Below, piece by piece: positions 1 to 7,157 of a DNA stretch of 51,416 nucleotides. The notes under the pieces were generated by a model, which did not search any database, was not told the DNA's origin, and saw nothing but the letters and a program-made list of their open reading frames with translations. The stretch comes from Synergistales bacterium (GTDB lineage: Bacteria; Synergistota; Synergistia; Synergistales; Synergistaceae). Every line of letters begins with the position of its first letter. Position 1 is the first letter of the stretch. The stretch spans positions 1 to 51,416 of the forward strand of contig BOCB01000004.1 of NCBI GenBank assembly GCA_026002695.1, given 5' to 3'. Both the position numbers and the translations under genes were made by a program.

Positions 1-111
1 GAAGCCAAGGCAAAAACCGCAATCGCTAAAAGTATGCTCGCAATCGGTCTGTCTCTTGACCAAATTACCCAAACCACCGGATTGACCGCAAGCCAAATCA
101 AGACACTATAA
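1..111 (+). CDS. Partial Rpn-type PD-(D/E)XK nuclease family protein (C-terminal tail only)
   Basis: Only the last 36 codons of a gene that begins left of the window are present, ending at TAA 109-111. The peptide (EAKAKTAIAKSMLAIG..., ending in SQIKTL) is nearly identical to the C-terminal tail of the complete copy at 1461-2342, so this is another member of the same tandem array carrying what I call tail B. The nuclease body lies outside the window. The stop codon overlaps the ATG of the next reading frame (TAATG), an arrangement that permits translational coupling. Confidence 0.8.
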   Translation, partial: EAKAKTAIAKSMLAIGLSLDQITQTTGLTASQIKTL

Positions 112-386
112 TGTCTCCGCCGGAGAAAGCTGTTACGATAGTCAGGCATTTGTCGATGGATGAACAATTCATGTTTGACTATGAGCAATCCGAAAAGAGA
201 CGACGCGACCTCATGGCCTTCATGGACGATGCTACCGAAAAAAGCATAGCCAAGGGCAAGGCTGAGGGCAAATTTGAAATGGCGAACGCTATGGCTCGAA
301 ACCTGCTCAAAGCCGGAGTGTCGCCGGAGGTCGTCGCGGACAGCTCAGGACTTTCGATAAACGAAATTCTCGCCCTCAAGAATTGA
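111..386 (+). pseudogene. 5'-truncated Rpn-type nuclease copy (tail A)
   Basis: This 91-codon frame matches the last third of the complete copy at 481-1368 (from the EKAVTIVRHLSMDEQF segment through a tail ending in LALKN) but lacks the roughly 200-residue nuclease body, including the D and ExQ catalytic positions. It has only one KAEG unit in the linker. The ATG overlaps the previous stop (TAATG) and has no ribosome binding site of its own. The sequence changes abruptly from the 3' flank of a tail-B copy into the middle of a tail-A copy near position 123, so it looks like a recombination or deletion product between tandem copies. It might still be translated by coupling as a free tail peptide. 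Confidence 0.7.
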
Positions 387-400
387 CGTATAATAAACCG

Positions 401-433
401 CATCGGAGCCGATTCCATCCGCCGGCTCCGATG
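401..433 (+). terminator. Hairpin between nuclease copies
   Basis: Inverted repeat with arms CATCGGAGCC (401-410) and GGCTCCGATG (424-433), directly after the truncated copy. It is not followed by a clear T-run, so terminator activity is uncertain. A near-identical hairpin with one arm mismatch follows the next copy at about 1383-1413. Confidence 0.4.
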
Positions 434-436
434 TTA

Positions 437-445
437 TGCTATAAT
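437..445 (+). promoter_or_regulatory. Extended -10 promoter candidate for nuclease copy at 481
   Basis: TGCTATAAT (TGN plus TATAAT) lies about 35 bp upstream of the start codon and just after the intergenic hairpin. I see no good -35 hexamer at normal spacing. The same motif recurs at 1419-1427 before the next copy, so each copy seems to carry its own promoter. Confidence 0.4.
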
Positions 446-480
446 TATGTTAAATGTTAATTTAAAGATGGTGGTCATCA

Positions 481-1368
481 ATGGGCAATCTGCTTAAACC
501 AAAAAACGACTTGATCTTCAAGCGTATCTTCGGGGCGGATGAAAATCTCGACGTGCTGACCGGATTCCTGAAGAGCGTTCTGCGTTTGCCCACTGACGAA
601 TATGACGAGGTCATATTATGCAACCCGAATACGAAAGCCGACCGCGCGGACGATAAAATAGGCATCTTCGACATCAAGATCAAAACGACGACAGGCAAAA
701 TCATAGACGTCGAAATCCAATTAAAAGTCGTCCCGCAGTTTCGTGAGCGTATAATGTTCTATGCCTCAAAGATGTTTACGGAGCAAATAGACATAGGCGA
801 TAAGTATGGTGCGATAAAGCAGGTCATCCCGATTTTGATCGTGGACGACAAATTATTTACGACAGAAGATGATAAATATCACCATCGTTTCACCCTTTAC
901 GACACAAACGCGCAATTAGAGTTTATGGATATTTTAGAAGTTCACACACTGGAACTGCTGAAACTGCCCGAAGCGACAGACGGCTCAAGCCTTTGGAATT
1001 GGCTTAAATTGCTGAATTCAGAAGAGGAGGAGGACTTCGATATGTTAGCTCAAACAAGCCCGCAGATGGAGAAAGCCGTTACGATAGTCAGGCATTTGTC
1101 GATGGATGAACAATTCAGGTTTGACTATGAACAATCCGAAAAAAGACGACGCGACCTCATGGCCTTCATGGACGAGGCGACCGAAAAAGGCATAGCCAAG
1201 GGCAAGGCTGAGGGTAAGGCTGAGGGCATATCCGAGGGCAAGGCTGAGGGCAAATTTGAAATGGCGAACGCTATGGCTCGAAACCTGCTCAAAGCCGGAG
1301 TGTCGCCGGAGGTCATCGCGGGCAGCTCAGGACTTTCGATAAACGAAATTCTCGCCCTCAAGAATTGA
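481..1368 (+). CDS. Rpn family PD-(D/E)XK nuclease / transposase-like protein, copy with tail A
   Basis: This 295-residue protein belongs to the PD-(D/E)XK nuclease family transposase group (Rpn/YhgA-like). Members are DNA endonucleases linked to recombination; a role here is inferred from family only. The N-terminus has the family's KNDLIFKRIFG block. D64 and the E78-x-Q80 motif (in DVEIQ) sit at the expected nuclease-core positions. Residues 195-235 form a charged helix leading into KAEG/SEG repeats (about 235-257) and a helical C-terminal tail ending in LALKN (tail A). The start follows a weak GGTGG site. Body, promoter and leader are almost identical to the copy at 1461, showing recent tandem duplication. 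Confidence 0.85.
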   Translation: MGNLLKPKNDLIFKRIFGADENLDVLTGFLKSVLRLPTDEYDEVILCNPNTKADRADDKIGIFDIKIKTTTGKIIDVEIQLKVVPQFRERIMFYASKMFTEQIDIGDKYGAIKQVIPILIVDDKLFTTEDDKYHHRFTLYDTNAQLEFMDILEVHTLELLKLPEATDGSSLWNWLKLLNSEEEEDFDMLAQTSPQMEKAVTIVRHLSMDEQFRFDYEQSEKRRRDLMAFMDEATEKGIAKGKAEGKAEGISEGKAEGKFEMANAMARNLLKAGVSPEVIAGSSGLSINEILALKN

Positions 1369-1418
1369 CGTATAATAAACCGCATCGGAGCCGATTCCAT
1401 CCGCCGGCTCCGTTGCTA

Positions 1419-1427
1419 TGCTATAAT
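1419..1427 (+). promoter_or_regulatory. Extended -10 promoter candidate for nuclease copy at 1461
   Basis: TGCTATAAT repeated at the same relative position as in the upstream copy, following the duplicated hairpin. Confidence 0.4.
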
Positions 1428-1460
1428 ATGTTAAATGTTAATTAAGGGCGGTGGTCATCA

Positions 1461-2342
1461 ATGGGCAATCTGCTTAAACCAAAAAACGACTTGATCTTCA
1501 AGCGTATCTTCGGGACGGATGAGAATCTCGACGTGCTGACCGGATTCCTGAAGAGCGTTCTGCGTTTGCCCGCTGACGAATATGACGAGGTCATATTATG
1601 CAACCCGAATACGAAAGCCGACCGCGCAGACGATAAAATAGGCATACTCGACATCAAGATAAAAACTACGACGGGCAAAATCATAGACGTCGAAATCCAA
1701 TTAAAAGTCGTCCCGCAGTTTCGTGAGCGTATAATGTTCTATGCCTCAAAGATGTTTACGGAGCAAATCAACAGAGGCGATAAGTATGGGGCGATAAAGC
1801 AGGTCATCCCGATTTTGATCGTGGACGACAAATTATTTACGACAGAAGATGATAAATATCACCATCGTTTCACCCTTTACGACACAAACGCGCAATTAGA
1901 GTTTATGGACATTTTAGAAGTTCACACACTGGAACTGCTGAAACTGCCCGAAGCGACAGACGGCTCAAGCCTTTGGAATTGGCTTAAATTGCTGAATTCA
2001 GAAGAGGAGGAGGACTTCGATATGTTAGCTCAAACAAGCCCGCAGATGGAGAAAGCCGTTACGATAGTCAGGCATTTGTCGATGGATGAACAATTCAGGT
2101 TTGACTATGAACAATCCGAAAAGAGACGGCGCGACCTCATGGCCTTCATGGACGAGGCAACCGAAAAGGGCATAGCCAAGGGCAAGGCCGAGGGCAAGGC
2201 TGAGGGCATAGTCGAGGGCATGGCTGAGGGTGAAGCCAAGGCAAAAACCGCAATCGCTAAAAGTATGCTCGCAATCGGTCTGTCTCTTGACCAAATTACC
2301 CAAACTACCGGATTGACCGTAAGCCAAATCAAGACACTATAA
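1461..2342 (+). CDS. Rpn family PD-(D/E)XK nuclease / transposase-like protein, copy with tail B
   Basis: This 293-residue protein is nearly identical to the copy at 481-1368 over its first 235 residues, including D64 and E78-x-Q80. It then diverges completely: after KAEG, VEG, MAEG repeats it carries tail B (EAKAKTAIAKSML..., ending in IKTL), the same tail seen in the fragment at 1-111. The GGTGG ribosome-binding region and leader match the upstream copy. It is the last gene of the array and is followed by a hairpin between it and the convergent pilin-like gene. Function is inferred from family membership only. Confidence 0.85.
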   Translation: MGNLLKPKNDLIFKRIFGTDENLDVLTGFLKSVLRLPADEYDEVILCNPNTKADRADDKIGILDIKIKTTTGKIIDVEIQLKVVPQFRERIMFYASKMFTEQINRGDKYGAIKQVIPILIVDDKLFTTEDDKYHHRFTLYDTNAQLEFMDILEVHTLELLKLPEATDGSSLWNWLKLLNSEEEEDFDMLAQTSPQMEKAVTIVRHLSMDEQFRFDYEQSEKRRRDLMAFMDEATEKGIAKGKAEGKAEGIVEGMAEGEAKAKTAIAKSMLAIGLSLDQITQTTGLTVSQIKTL

Positions 2343-2360
2343 TATCTCCTGACTAATCAC

Positions 2361-2391
2361 AACGGAGCCGATTTCCCCGACCGACTCCGTT
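2361..2391 (+). terminator. Terminator between nuclease array and pilin-like gene
   Basis: Inverted repeat with outer arms AACGGAG and CTCCGTT followed by TGTTTCGTT. It lies between two convergent genes and could serve the + strand array. The arm sequence resembles the hairpins between the nuclease copies. Confidence 0.5.
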
Positions 2392-2430
2392 GTTTCGTTA
2401 TCGTTCGTAATGCGCGTAATGCTATATCCT

Positions 2431-5400
2431 CTACTTAGGTTCGCCGTAGTACTCCGGTACAGCGTAAAGTCCAGTTATTACCTGCGGGTTTGAGGCAAGA
2501 GCGTCGTCGCGGTACGTGCCGGAGTCCTTCTTCAGCCCCAGTATATCCCGCACTTGCTTCGGAGTGAAGCCCTCGCCTATCCACATGTCGTTGATTGTGA
2601 ATACAGTGCTTGTGTTTGTGGTTGTTGTATCGTTCCAGAAGCGAAACGCGAGAACGCGATCCCGGTCCCGCGCATAAGTATCATCAGCGCCGGCACCCAC
2701 ATCATTCCTCTTGCGATATAGATTATTATCAGGAGTAGTAAAAAGAGTAGGAGGAGTATTAGTATTGCCAGGCTCGATATCTCTGGCATTATGCGGAAGA
2801 CGCAAGCCCTGCACCACCGATAAAAAGCGCTTGTTGGTATTGTTGGCGTCATAGGTTACATTATTCAACGCGCTCGTGCCGTAATCCCATCCCCGCATGG
2901 CGTAGAGACCGTAGATCGGAATTGTGCTGACCTGATTTCTCAAATAGCTTAACCGACCGTAGACTTTGTTGGCGTTCGTATAGTTTCCGTTATAGACACC
3001 ACTTGTGTTCCCTATGGATTGACCATCATTATATTGCCCGAACGTACCAGCCGCTGTGTTTCCCTCTTGGGTGAAACTCCCGGCGTTCAGGTTGACCGCT
3101 ATCGGCGGCGTCCAGACCTCTTTAGTCGAATCTAAATCAGGGTGGTCAATCGACGACTTAGGAGAATACCATCCGCCTGAGGGAGATTTAAAATCCCATC
3201 CTGTGTACTCATCCTTCCACGAACGCACATGCATTTCCCTGCGGCGGTATGTCTGCGAATCTCCGCCCTCCGGTTCCCTGTCCGCCACGATGCTCGGCAT
3301 CGTGTTGCTCATCTTTTTGAACGGAGAGTTCAAGTTGCCGCTCCACTTATCGCCCTTGATCTTGCCGTACCAGATGGGCTTGGAGTATACGTAATAGCGG
3401 GACTTGTAGTATGGGTTGGGCACATTCGTGTTCGGCTTGAGCTGGATCAGCTCGGCGCGAACGAAGAGATCGCCCTTCTCGTGGATGGTATCGGCAGTTG
3501 TGGCCGCGTCTCCGGTATGGTGGATATTATTCGTCCAATTCGAATCGACTTCGGACACCAGTACGTTCCGCGTAACCTCTAATATCGTCAGCTTGAGGAT
3601 GTGGCGCTCCGTCCAGTTCTTCGCAGCATCATCTCCGCCGGTTCCCCATTGCCCGTCCCATATATAGCCGCCGCTTCGGCTGGCATTAGCCTTGGCTATA
3701 TGCCAAGACTGCATCAGCTTGGGGAAGTACACGGAGTAAGTGGACTGCGACATCCCGTAATAATTGTTTGTTGGGTTCCACGCGCGATCGCGCCTGTTAG
3801 CTGTGACGGCATTAGCGTTAGCTGTGCCGTAGAAAGTCGCGATACTATCCTTATAAGCGCCCTGCGGCAGGAACGGCGTCCTGTAATTAATGTTCTCCTT
3901 AGGGTCCGCGCCCGCGTTGACACTGAAATCCTCCGCCCCCGCGACGGTATTAATCTCTCTTGGCGCATAGAGAGTAGCATTAGTGGCGCTGCCTTTGGCT
4001 GCGTCGTAGAAGTACAGGGGGCGCACTCCCCAGTTAACGTCAATATTGTTAACGTTGTTTATGGTTGGTTTACCCTCACTATAGGCGCCGGTATTATTGG
4101 TGCCGGTATTATTGTAGCCGAAAAAACGAATGGGGAAACCTTTCGCGTGAGGGTCGAACTGGAAGACATATCCGGAGGTAGAGTATTCGGTACTACCAGT
4201 CACAGGATCAACCTTACGATCAACACTCGACCCGTTCAGGAACACGCCGTATCCTTCTTTGCCATCAGCTGTCGTCAATTGAGCGTCAACGTAGACGGCG
4301 TAGTTCGTCACCCCGTAAAGGTCGGGCGAGCCCTCCCTTCTTGGTTTCATGTGCGCGAAGTCATCCGACGTAAGCTTAATCATGAGCGCGGGGGCGTTGG
4401 TACCGGTAGTTCCGGGCTTGGCAGTCATGGTAAACTTTCCTTCGTTGGAGTTTGCCTCCGGATAATACTTCAGATCAACGTTTGGACTATACCATGTAAT
4501 ATCCTCCCCGTATTCATTTTGAGTCGTATTTCTACCCTCATCAGCTGCAGCAGCTGCTTCCATTGCTTTGTCACGTACCTCAGGTATATAGGACGCGAGC
4601 TTTACGTAGGTAGCCCAGTACCGAGTGGTACCGTTTACCTCATAGCGAACTAACGCGATCATGTAAGCTTCACGCAAGTAACCTCCGAGCTGCTTCATGT
4701 CGGTTTCAAAATTGAGGATAGTCTCCATCCTATATGTATTAGGATAATCCGGAGATAACTTGCCCTCGGAGATAATCAAGGTTCGGCAGCCTGTGTTGGT
4801 ATACCGAGTCTCCTTATCAAAGAAATCATCAATCGGTGTACCATTTGTATTTATATTGGTGGGTGTGACATTGTCCAAGTTTACGCCGCGCGAATTCAAG
4901 AAATCCAGCAACTTTTTGGACGCGGTTCTATCGTCGAGATTGCCGATCCCGGGCATATCCTTCTCAAATGCTTTCGGATCGACAGCGATCAAGGTAATCA
5001 CCGGATTCGCAGCTTGCGGCGGAAGCGTCGCGCTCACGTCCAAGCTTGTATTACTGTCGAAATCATCGAGGATCTCTCCAAGCCCAAGGGCCGGCCCCCA
5101 TCCGTCCTTATCCCTGGGAACGTCACTATATTCACTATCTTCGTGGAACGTTAGCACAGGATCTGTGCCAACGCGGTATCTCAGGATAGGCTTAGGAGTG
5201 AGATCGGTCGGGAGAAGTTCCTCGCCGTTTTCAAGAGTTACCCCCGAGAACGCCTTCCTTATGGGGAGTGAGCGGTCGCGTGTAACACTCCTTGTTTTAC
5301 TGCTGTCGACTGTCGATGTGGTGTCGAACGACACTCCGATATGAGTAATCAACACGCGGGCGCCCTTGAGGCTCGCATTGATTGCTTCTGTCTTTTTTGC

Positions 5401-5871
5401 GGGAGATAGATCATCACTGAACACCTTACCCTCAAACGAGAGCGACTTGACATGTTCGGAACCGGGGACAGGCAGTATATGCTTAGAGTTAGTGCTCTCG
5501 TCCAAACTTATAACGGCAACGTGGCCGCCCTTTTCCGACCCGTCAGGATTGTCGAGGCTTACGTAAATCCAGCCTTCATCCAATTTGAGAGCGGAATCAG
5601 GGGTGGGGAGAAACTCAAGTATCTCTACCTCGTATGCTTTCTCTATATCTTTCCACGGCATGAATTCAAAGGAGTTGTTCGCTGAACGCGACGCTACGGA
5701 GTACGCGCGGCTCTCGCCTATGAAACGCACAGCCGCCTGCAAGCCGATACCCGCGACCGCGACGACGACGAGCCCTATAATAGTTCCGACGATCAGTTCT
5801 GTGAGAGTAAAACCTCTTTTAGCGCGGGTTGAGGGTTTGCTTACCCCCCTCCCCCCCCGAAATCCTATCGG
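2431..5871 (-). CDS. Giant type IV pilin-like surface protein (body frame, start out of frame)
   Basis: The open frame runs from the stop at 5872-5874 to 2431 and encodes about 1,140 residues. Near its N-terminus (about 5820-5740) it reads KRGFTLTELIV followed by about 18 hydrophobic residues. That is a prepilin peptidase site (G|F) with Glu at +5 and a class III signal helix. The rest is a long Tyr/Asn/Thr/Gly-rich region with almost no cysteine and no domain I recognise. Typical pilins have 120-200 residues, so this would be a minor pilin or pilus-anchored adhesin. The frame has no ATG, GTG or TTG before the prepilin motif; the first TTG (5742) would remove most of the helix. The plausible start (ATG 5914 after GGAGGAGGGA) is in another frame across a G tract. 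No other pilus gene is present. Confidence 0.75.
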   Translation of the reverse strand, partial: PIGFRGGRGVSKPSTRAKRGFTLTELIVGTIIGLVVVAVAGIGLQAAVRFIGESRAYSVASRSANNSFEFMPWKDIEKAYEVEILEFLPTPDSALKLDEGWIYVSLDNPDGSEKGGHVAVISLDESTNSKHILPVPGSEHVKSLSFEGKVFSDDLSPAKKTEAINASLKGARVLITHIGVSFDTTSTVDSSKTRSVTRDRSLPIRKAFSGVTLENGEELLPTDLTPKPILRYRVGTDPVLTFHEDSEYSDVPRDKDGWGPALGLGEILDDFDSNTSLDVSATLPPQAANPVITLIAVDPKAFEKDMPGIGNLDDRTASKKLLDFLNSRGVNLDNVTPTNINTNGTPIDDFFDKETRYTNTGCRTLIISEGKLSPDYPNTYRMETILNFETDMKQLGGYLREAYMIALVRYEVNGTTRYWATYVKLASYIPEVRDKAMEAAAAADEGRNTTQNEYGEDITWYSPNVDLKYYPEANSNEGKFTMTAKPGTTGTNAPALMIKLTSDDFAHMKPRREGSPDLYGVTNYAVYVDAQLTTADGKEGYGVFLNGSSVDRKVDPVTGSTEYSTSGYVFQFDPHAKGFPIRFFGYNNTGTNNTGAYSEGKPTINNVNNIDVNWGVRPLYFYDAAKGSATNATLYAPREINTVAGAEDFSVNAGADPKENINYRTPFLPQGAYKDSIATFYGTANANAVTANRRDRAWNPTNNYYGMSQSTYSVYFPKLMQSWHIAKANASRSGGYIWDGQWGTGGDDAAKNWTERHILKLTILEVTRNVLVSEVDSNWTNNIHHTGDAATTADTIHEKGDLFVRAELIQLKPNTNVPNPYYKSRYYVYSKPIWYGKIKGDKWSGNLNSPFKKMSNTMPSIVADREPEGGDSQTYRRREMHVRSWKDEYTGWDFKSPSGGWYSPKSSIDHPDLDSTKEVWTPPIAVNLNAGSFTQEGNTAAGTFGQYNDGQSIGNTSGVYNGNYTNANKVYGRLSYLRNQVSTIPIYGLYAMRGWDYGTSALNNVTYDANNTNKRFLSVVQGLRLPHNARDIEPGNTNTPPTLFTTPDNNLYRKRNDVGAGADDTYARDRDRVLAFRFWNDTTTTNTSTVFTINDMWIGEGFTPKQVRDILGLKKDSGTYRDDALASNPQVITGLYAVPEYYGEPK

Positions 5872-5914
5872 TTATAGGAGTAAATCGTGAGATGTCCTTG
5901 CGCGATGAATTCAT
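5819..5914 (-). CDS. Leader reading frame of the pilin-like gene (start codon side of frameshift)
   Basis: On the minus strand ATG 5914-5912 lies six bases after a strong GGAGGAGGGA ribosome binding site (5930-5921). It opens a 31-codon frame (MNSSRKDISRFTPITDR...) that crosses the G8-A-G6 tract and stops at TAA 5821-5819, just as the pilin frame reaches its prepilin motif. Removing one G (or adding two) fuses this leader in frame to KRGFTLTELIV and gives a protein of about 1,160 residues with a leader of about 35 residues. I read it as the 5' end of the pilin gene in an OFF phase, or as a sequencing error. Confidence 0.6.
   Translation of the reverse strand: MNSSRKDISRFTPITDRISGGEGGKQTLNPR
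5844..5858 (-). repeat. G8-A-G6 homopolymer tract (candidate phase-variation site)
   Basis: On the minus strand eight G (5858-5851), one A (5850) and six G (5849-5844) lie between a good ribosome binding site plus ATG and the prepilin motif. Long poly-G runs inside the 5' coding region of surface genes are known slipped-strand contingency sites. The tract is exactly where the two reading frames must join. Confidence 0.7.
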
Positions 5915-5964
5915 AATCATTCCCTCCTCCGAGAAATCAAACCATAAATAAGTGATATAGTATG

Positions 5965-5995
5965 ATTATATATCATTAATTTAATTTATTGTCAA
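5965..5995 (-). promoter_or_regulatory. Promoter of the pilin-like gene
   Basis: Minus strand TTGACA (5995-5990) and TATATA (5972-5967, 17 bp spacer) or TATAAT (5970-5965, 19 bp spacer), in a very AT-rich stretch about 50 bp upstream of the ATG. It is one of the strongest promoter matches in the window. Confidence 0.65.
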
Positions 5996-6051
5996 TTTCC
6001 TCAAACCACAGGTTAATAAATTTTTAGCCTTGCGCCCGATGGGTGAAAATC

Positions 6052-6134
6052 GGAAACGGGCGGCAAGATGCCGCCCCTACGAGTTCGGTTTCCGGTCTTT
6101 GCCGTGTAGGGGCAGCATCCTGCCGCCCGTTTCC
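6052..6134. repeat. Palindromic repeat, inverted pair
   Basis: Two copies of the GTAGGGGCG palindrome family face each other (6058-6080 and 6105-6130) inside a larger inverted repeat that begins GGAAACGGGC and ends GCCCGTTTCC. The pair lies between holA and the pilin promoter. The rest of 5996-6193 holds no gene I can support. Confidence 0.85.
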
Positions 6135-6193
6135 CAAAGACCTCGGCCGCCCGCTCTGTTAAACCTGTTGAATCCGTTGAATCGGTGTTTTAA

Positions 6194-7141
6194 TTACGAC
6201 ATCAGATCGATGATCAGTATCGAAAGGTCGTGCCAGGAAGCGCCGGCTCCGCTCTTCTCGTTGACGTTTATCCTTATCAGGCCGGCGACGCATTTTATGA
6301 GTTTTTCGCGCCCGTAAGACCGGGCCGCCTTCTCCGCGAGGCGCGCCGCGTATGAGCTCGTGCCGAACGCCTTCATAAACGCAGCGCCCTCTTTCGGGAA
6401 CGCCGCCATATACATCGCGCAGCGCAGCCTGTTGTGAAGAGCCGATACGAGCTGTAATAATTCCGCGCTTTCGCGCAGGCTTTCGAGCAGCGGCAGTATT
6501 TCCCGCGTCCTGCGCTCGCATATGCCGTCGAGCAATTTCAGCGTGTCGCGGCTGCCGTCGGCGAGACAGAGAGAGGCCGCGTCGCCGAGCGATATTTCGC
6601 TCCTCCCCGCGAAGCGGCAGAAGAGCGCGAGCTTACAGGCCTCGCTCTCCATCTCCCCCGTGTCCTCGAACAGCTCTTTCAGCAGCGCTGCGGCGTCCTC
6701 GGCGACGCGCGCGCCCTCACGCTTCGCGGCTCGTATTATTATATCGTCGCGTTCGCGCGACCAGGGCGACGGCTCGTCCGGCGCTTTATGTCTCGCGCAG
6801 AGCGGGATTATTCCCTTCGGAAGGAGCGCGGGCTGTTTTTCTTTCCCCATTGCGGGGTCGGACTTGTACACCAGCAGTATGACGACATCCGCACCCTCCG
6901 GCTCGAGGAGCGGCGTCAGTTTCTCCGGGAAGCGCCCTAATTGCTCGGCGTCCTCTATTATTATGACGCTCTTCTCGCTGAAGAGGCCGCCGCCCATGTT
7001 TTCAGAGAGCAGCGGCAGCCAGCTCACGCCCTCCAAGCGCGACATGTCCTCATAGCCGCGCCCGCGAAGCTCCTCCCGGACAGAAGAGAGCAGCTTCCTC
7101 TGAGCGGTGCCCGAACCGATTACAAGGTACAGCCGAGGCAT
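6194..7141 (-). CDS. holA: DNA polymerase III subunit delta
   Basis: This 315-residue protein is the clamp-loader delta subunit, which opens the beta sliding clamp during replication. The N-terminal region starts YLVIGSGTAQRKLL, a degenerate P-loop as usual for delta, and is followed by a beta-strand/acidic segment (VIIIEDAEQL). The middle DISLGDAAS-type lid region and the C-terminal helical collar (LLQLVSALHNRLR) are typical of HolA. It follows leuS by 16 bp on the same strand, so the two are probably co-transcribed. Length is normal for the family, and similarity is at the fold and motif level. Confidence 0.8.
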   Translation of the reverse strand: MPRLYLVIGSGTAQRKLLSSVREELRGRGYEDMSRLEGVSWLPLLSENMGGGLFSEKSVIIIEDAEQLGRFPEKLTPLLEPEGADVVILLVYKSDPAMGKEKQPALLPKGIIPLCARHKAPDEPSPWSRERDDIIIRAAKREGARVAEDAAALLKELFEDTGEMESEACKLALFCRFAGRSEISLGDAASLCLADGSRDTLKLLDGICERRTREILPLLESLRESAELLQLVSALHNRLRCAMYMAAFPKEGAAFMKAFGTSSYAARLAEKAARSYGREKLIKCVAGLIRINVNEKSGAGASWHDLSILIIDLMS

Positions 7142-7157
7142 ATGATCTTTTACCCTG

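Noticed and set aside
3601..4653. 350-codon + strand frame inside the pilin-like gene
   Set aside because: Composition and lack of motifs suggest a shadow of the pilin-like coding strand, which carries a clear prepilin signal in its own frame.
5366..5890. Short + strand frames upstream of the pilin-like gene as separate genes
   Set aside because: They are antisense to the pilin N-terminal region and lack ribosome binding sites.
6052..6134. CRISPR-like repeats from the recurring GC-rich palindromes
   Set aside because: Copies are scattered singly or as inverted pairs over 40 kb, with no regular spacers and no cas genes.
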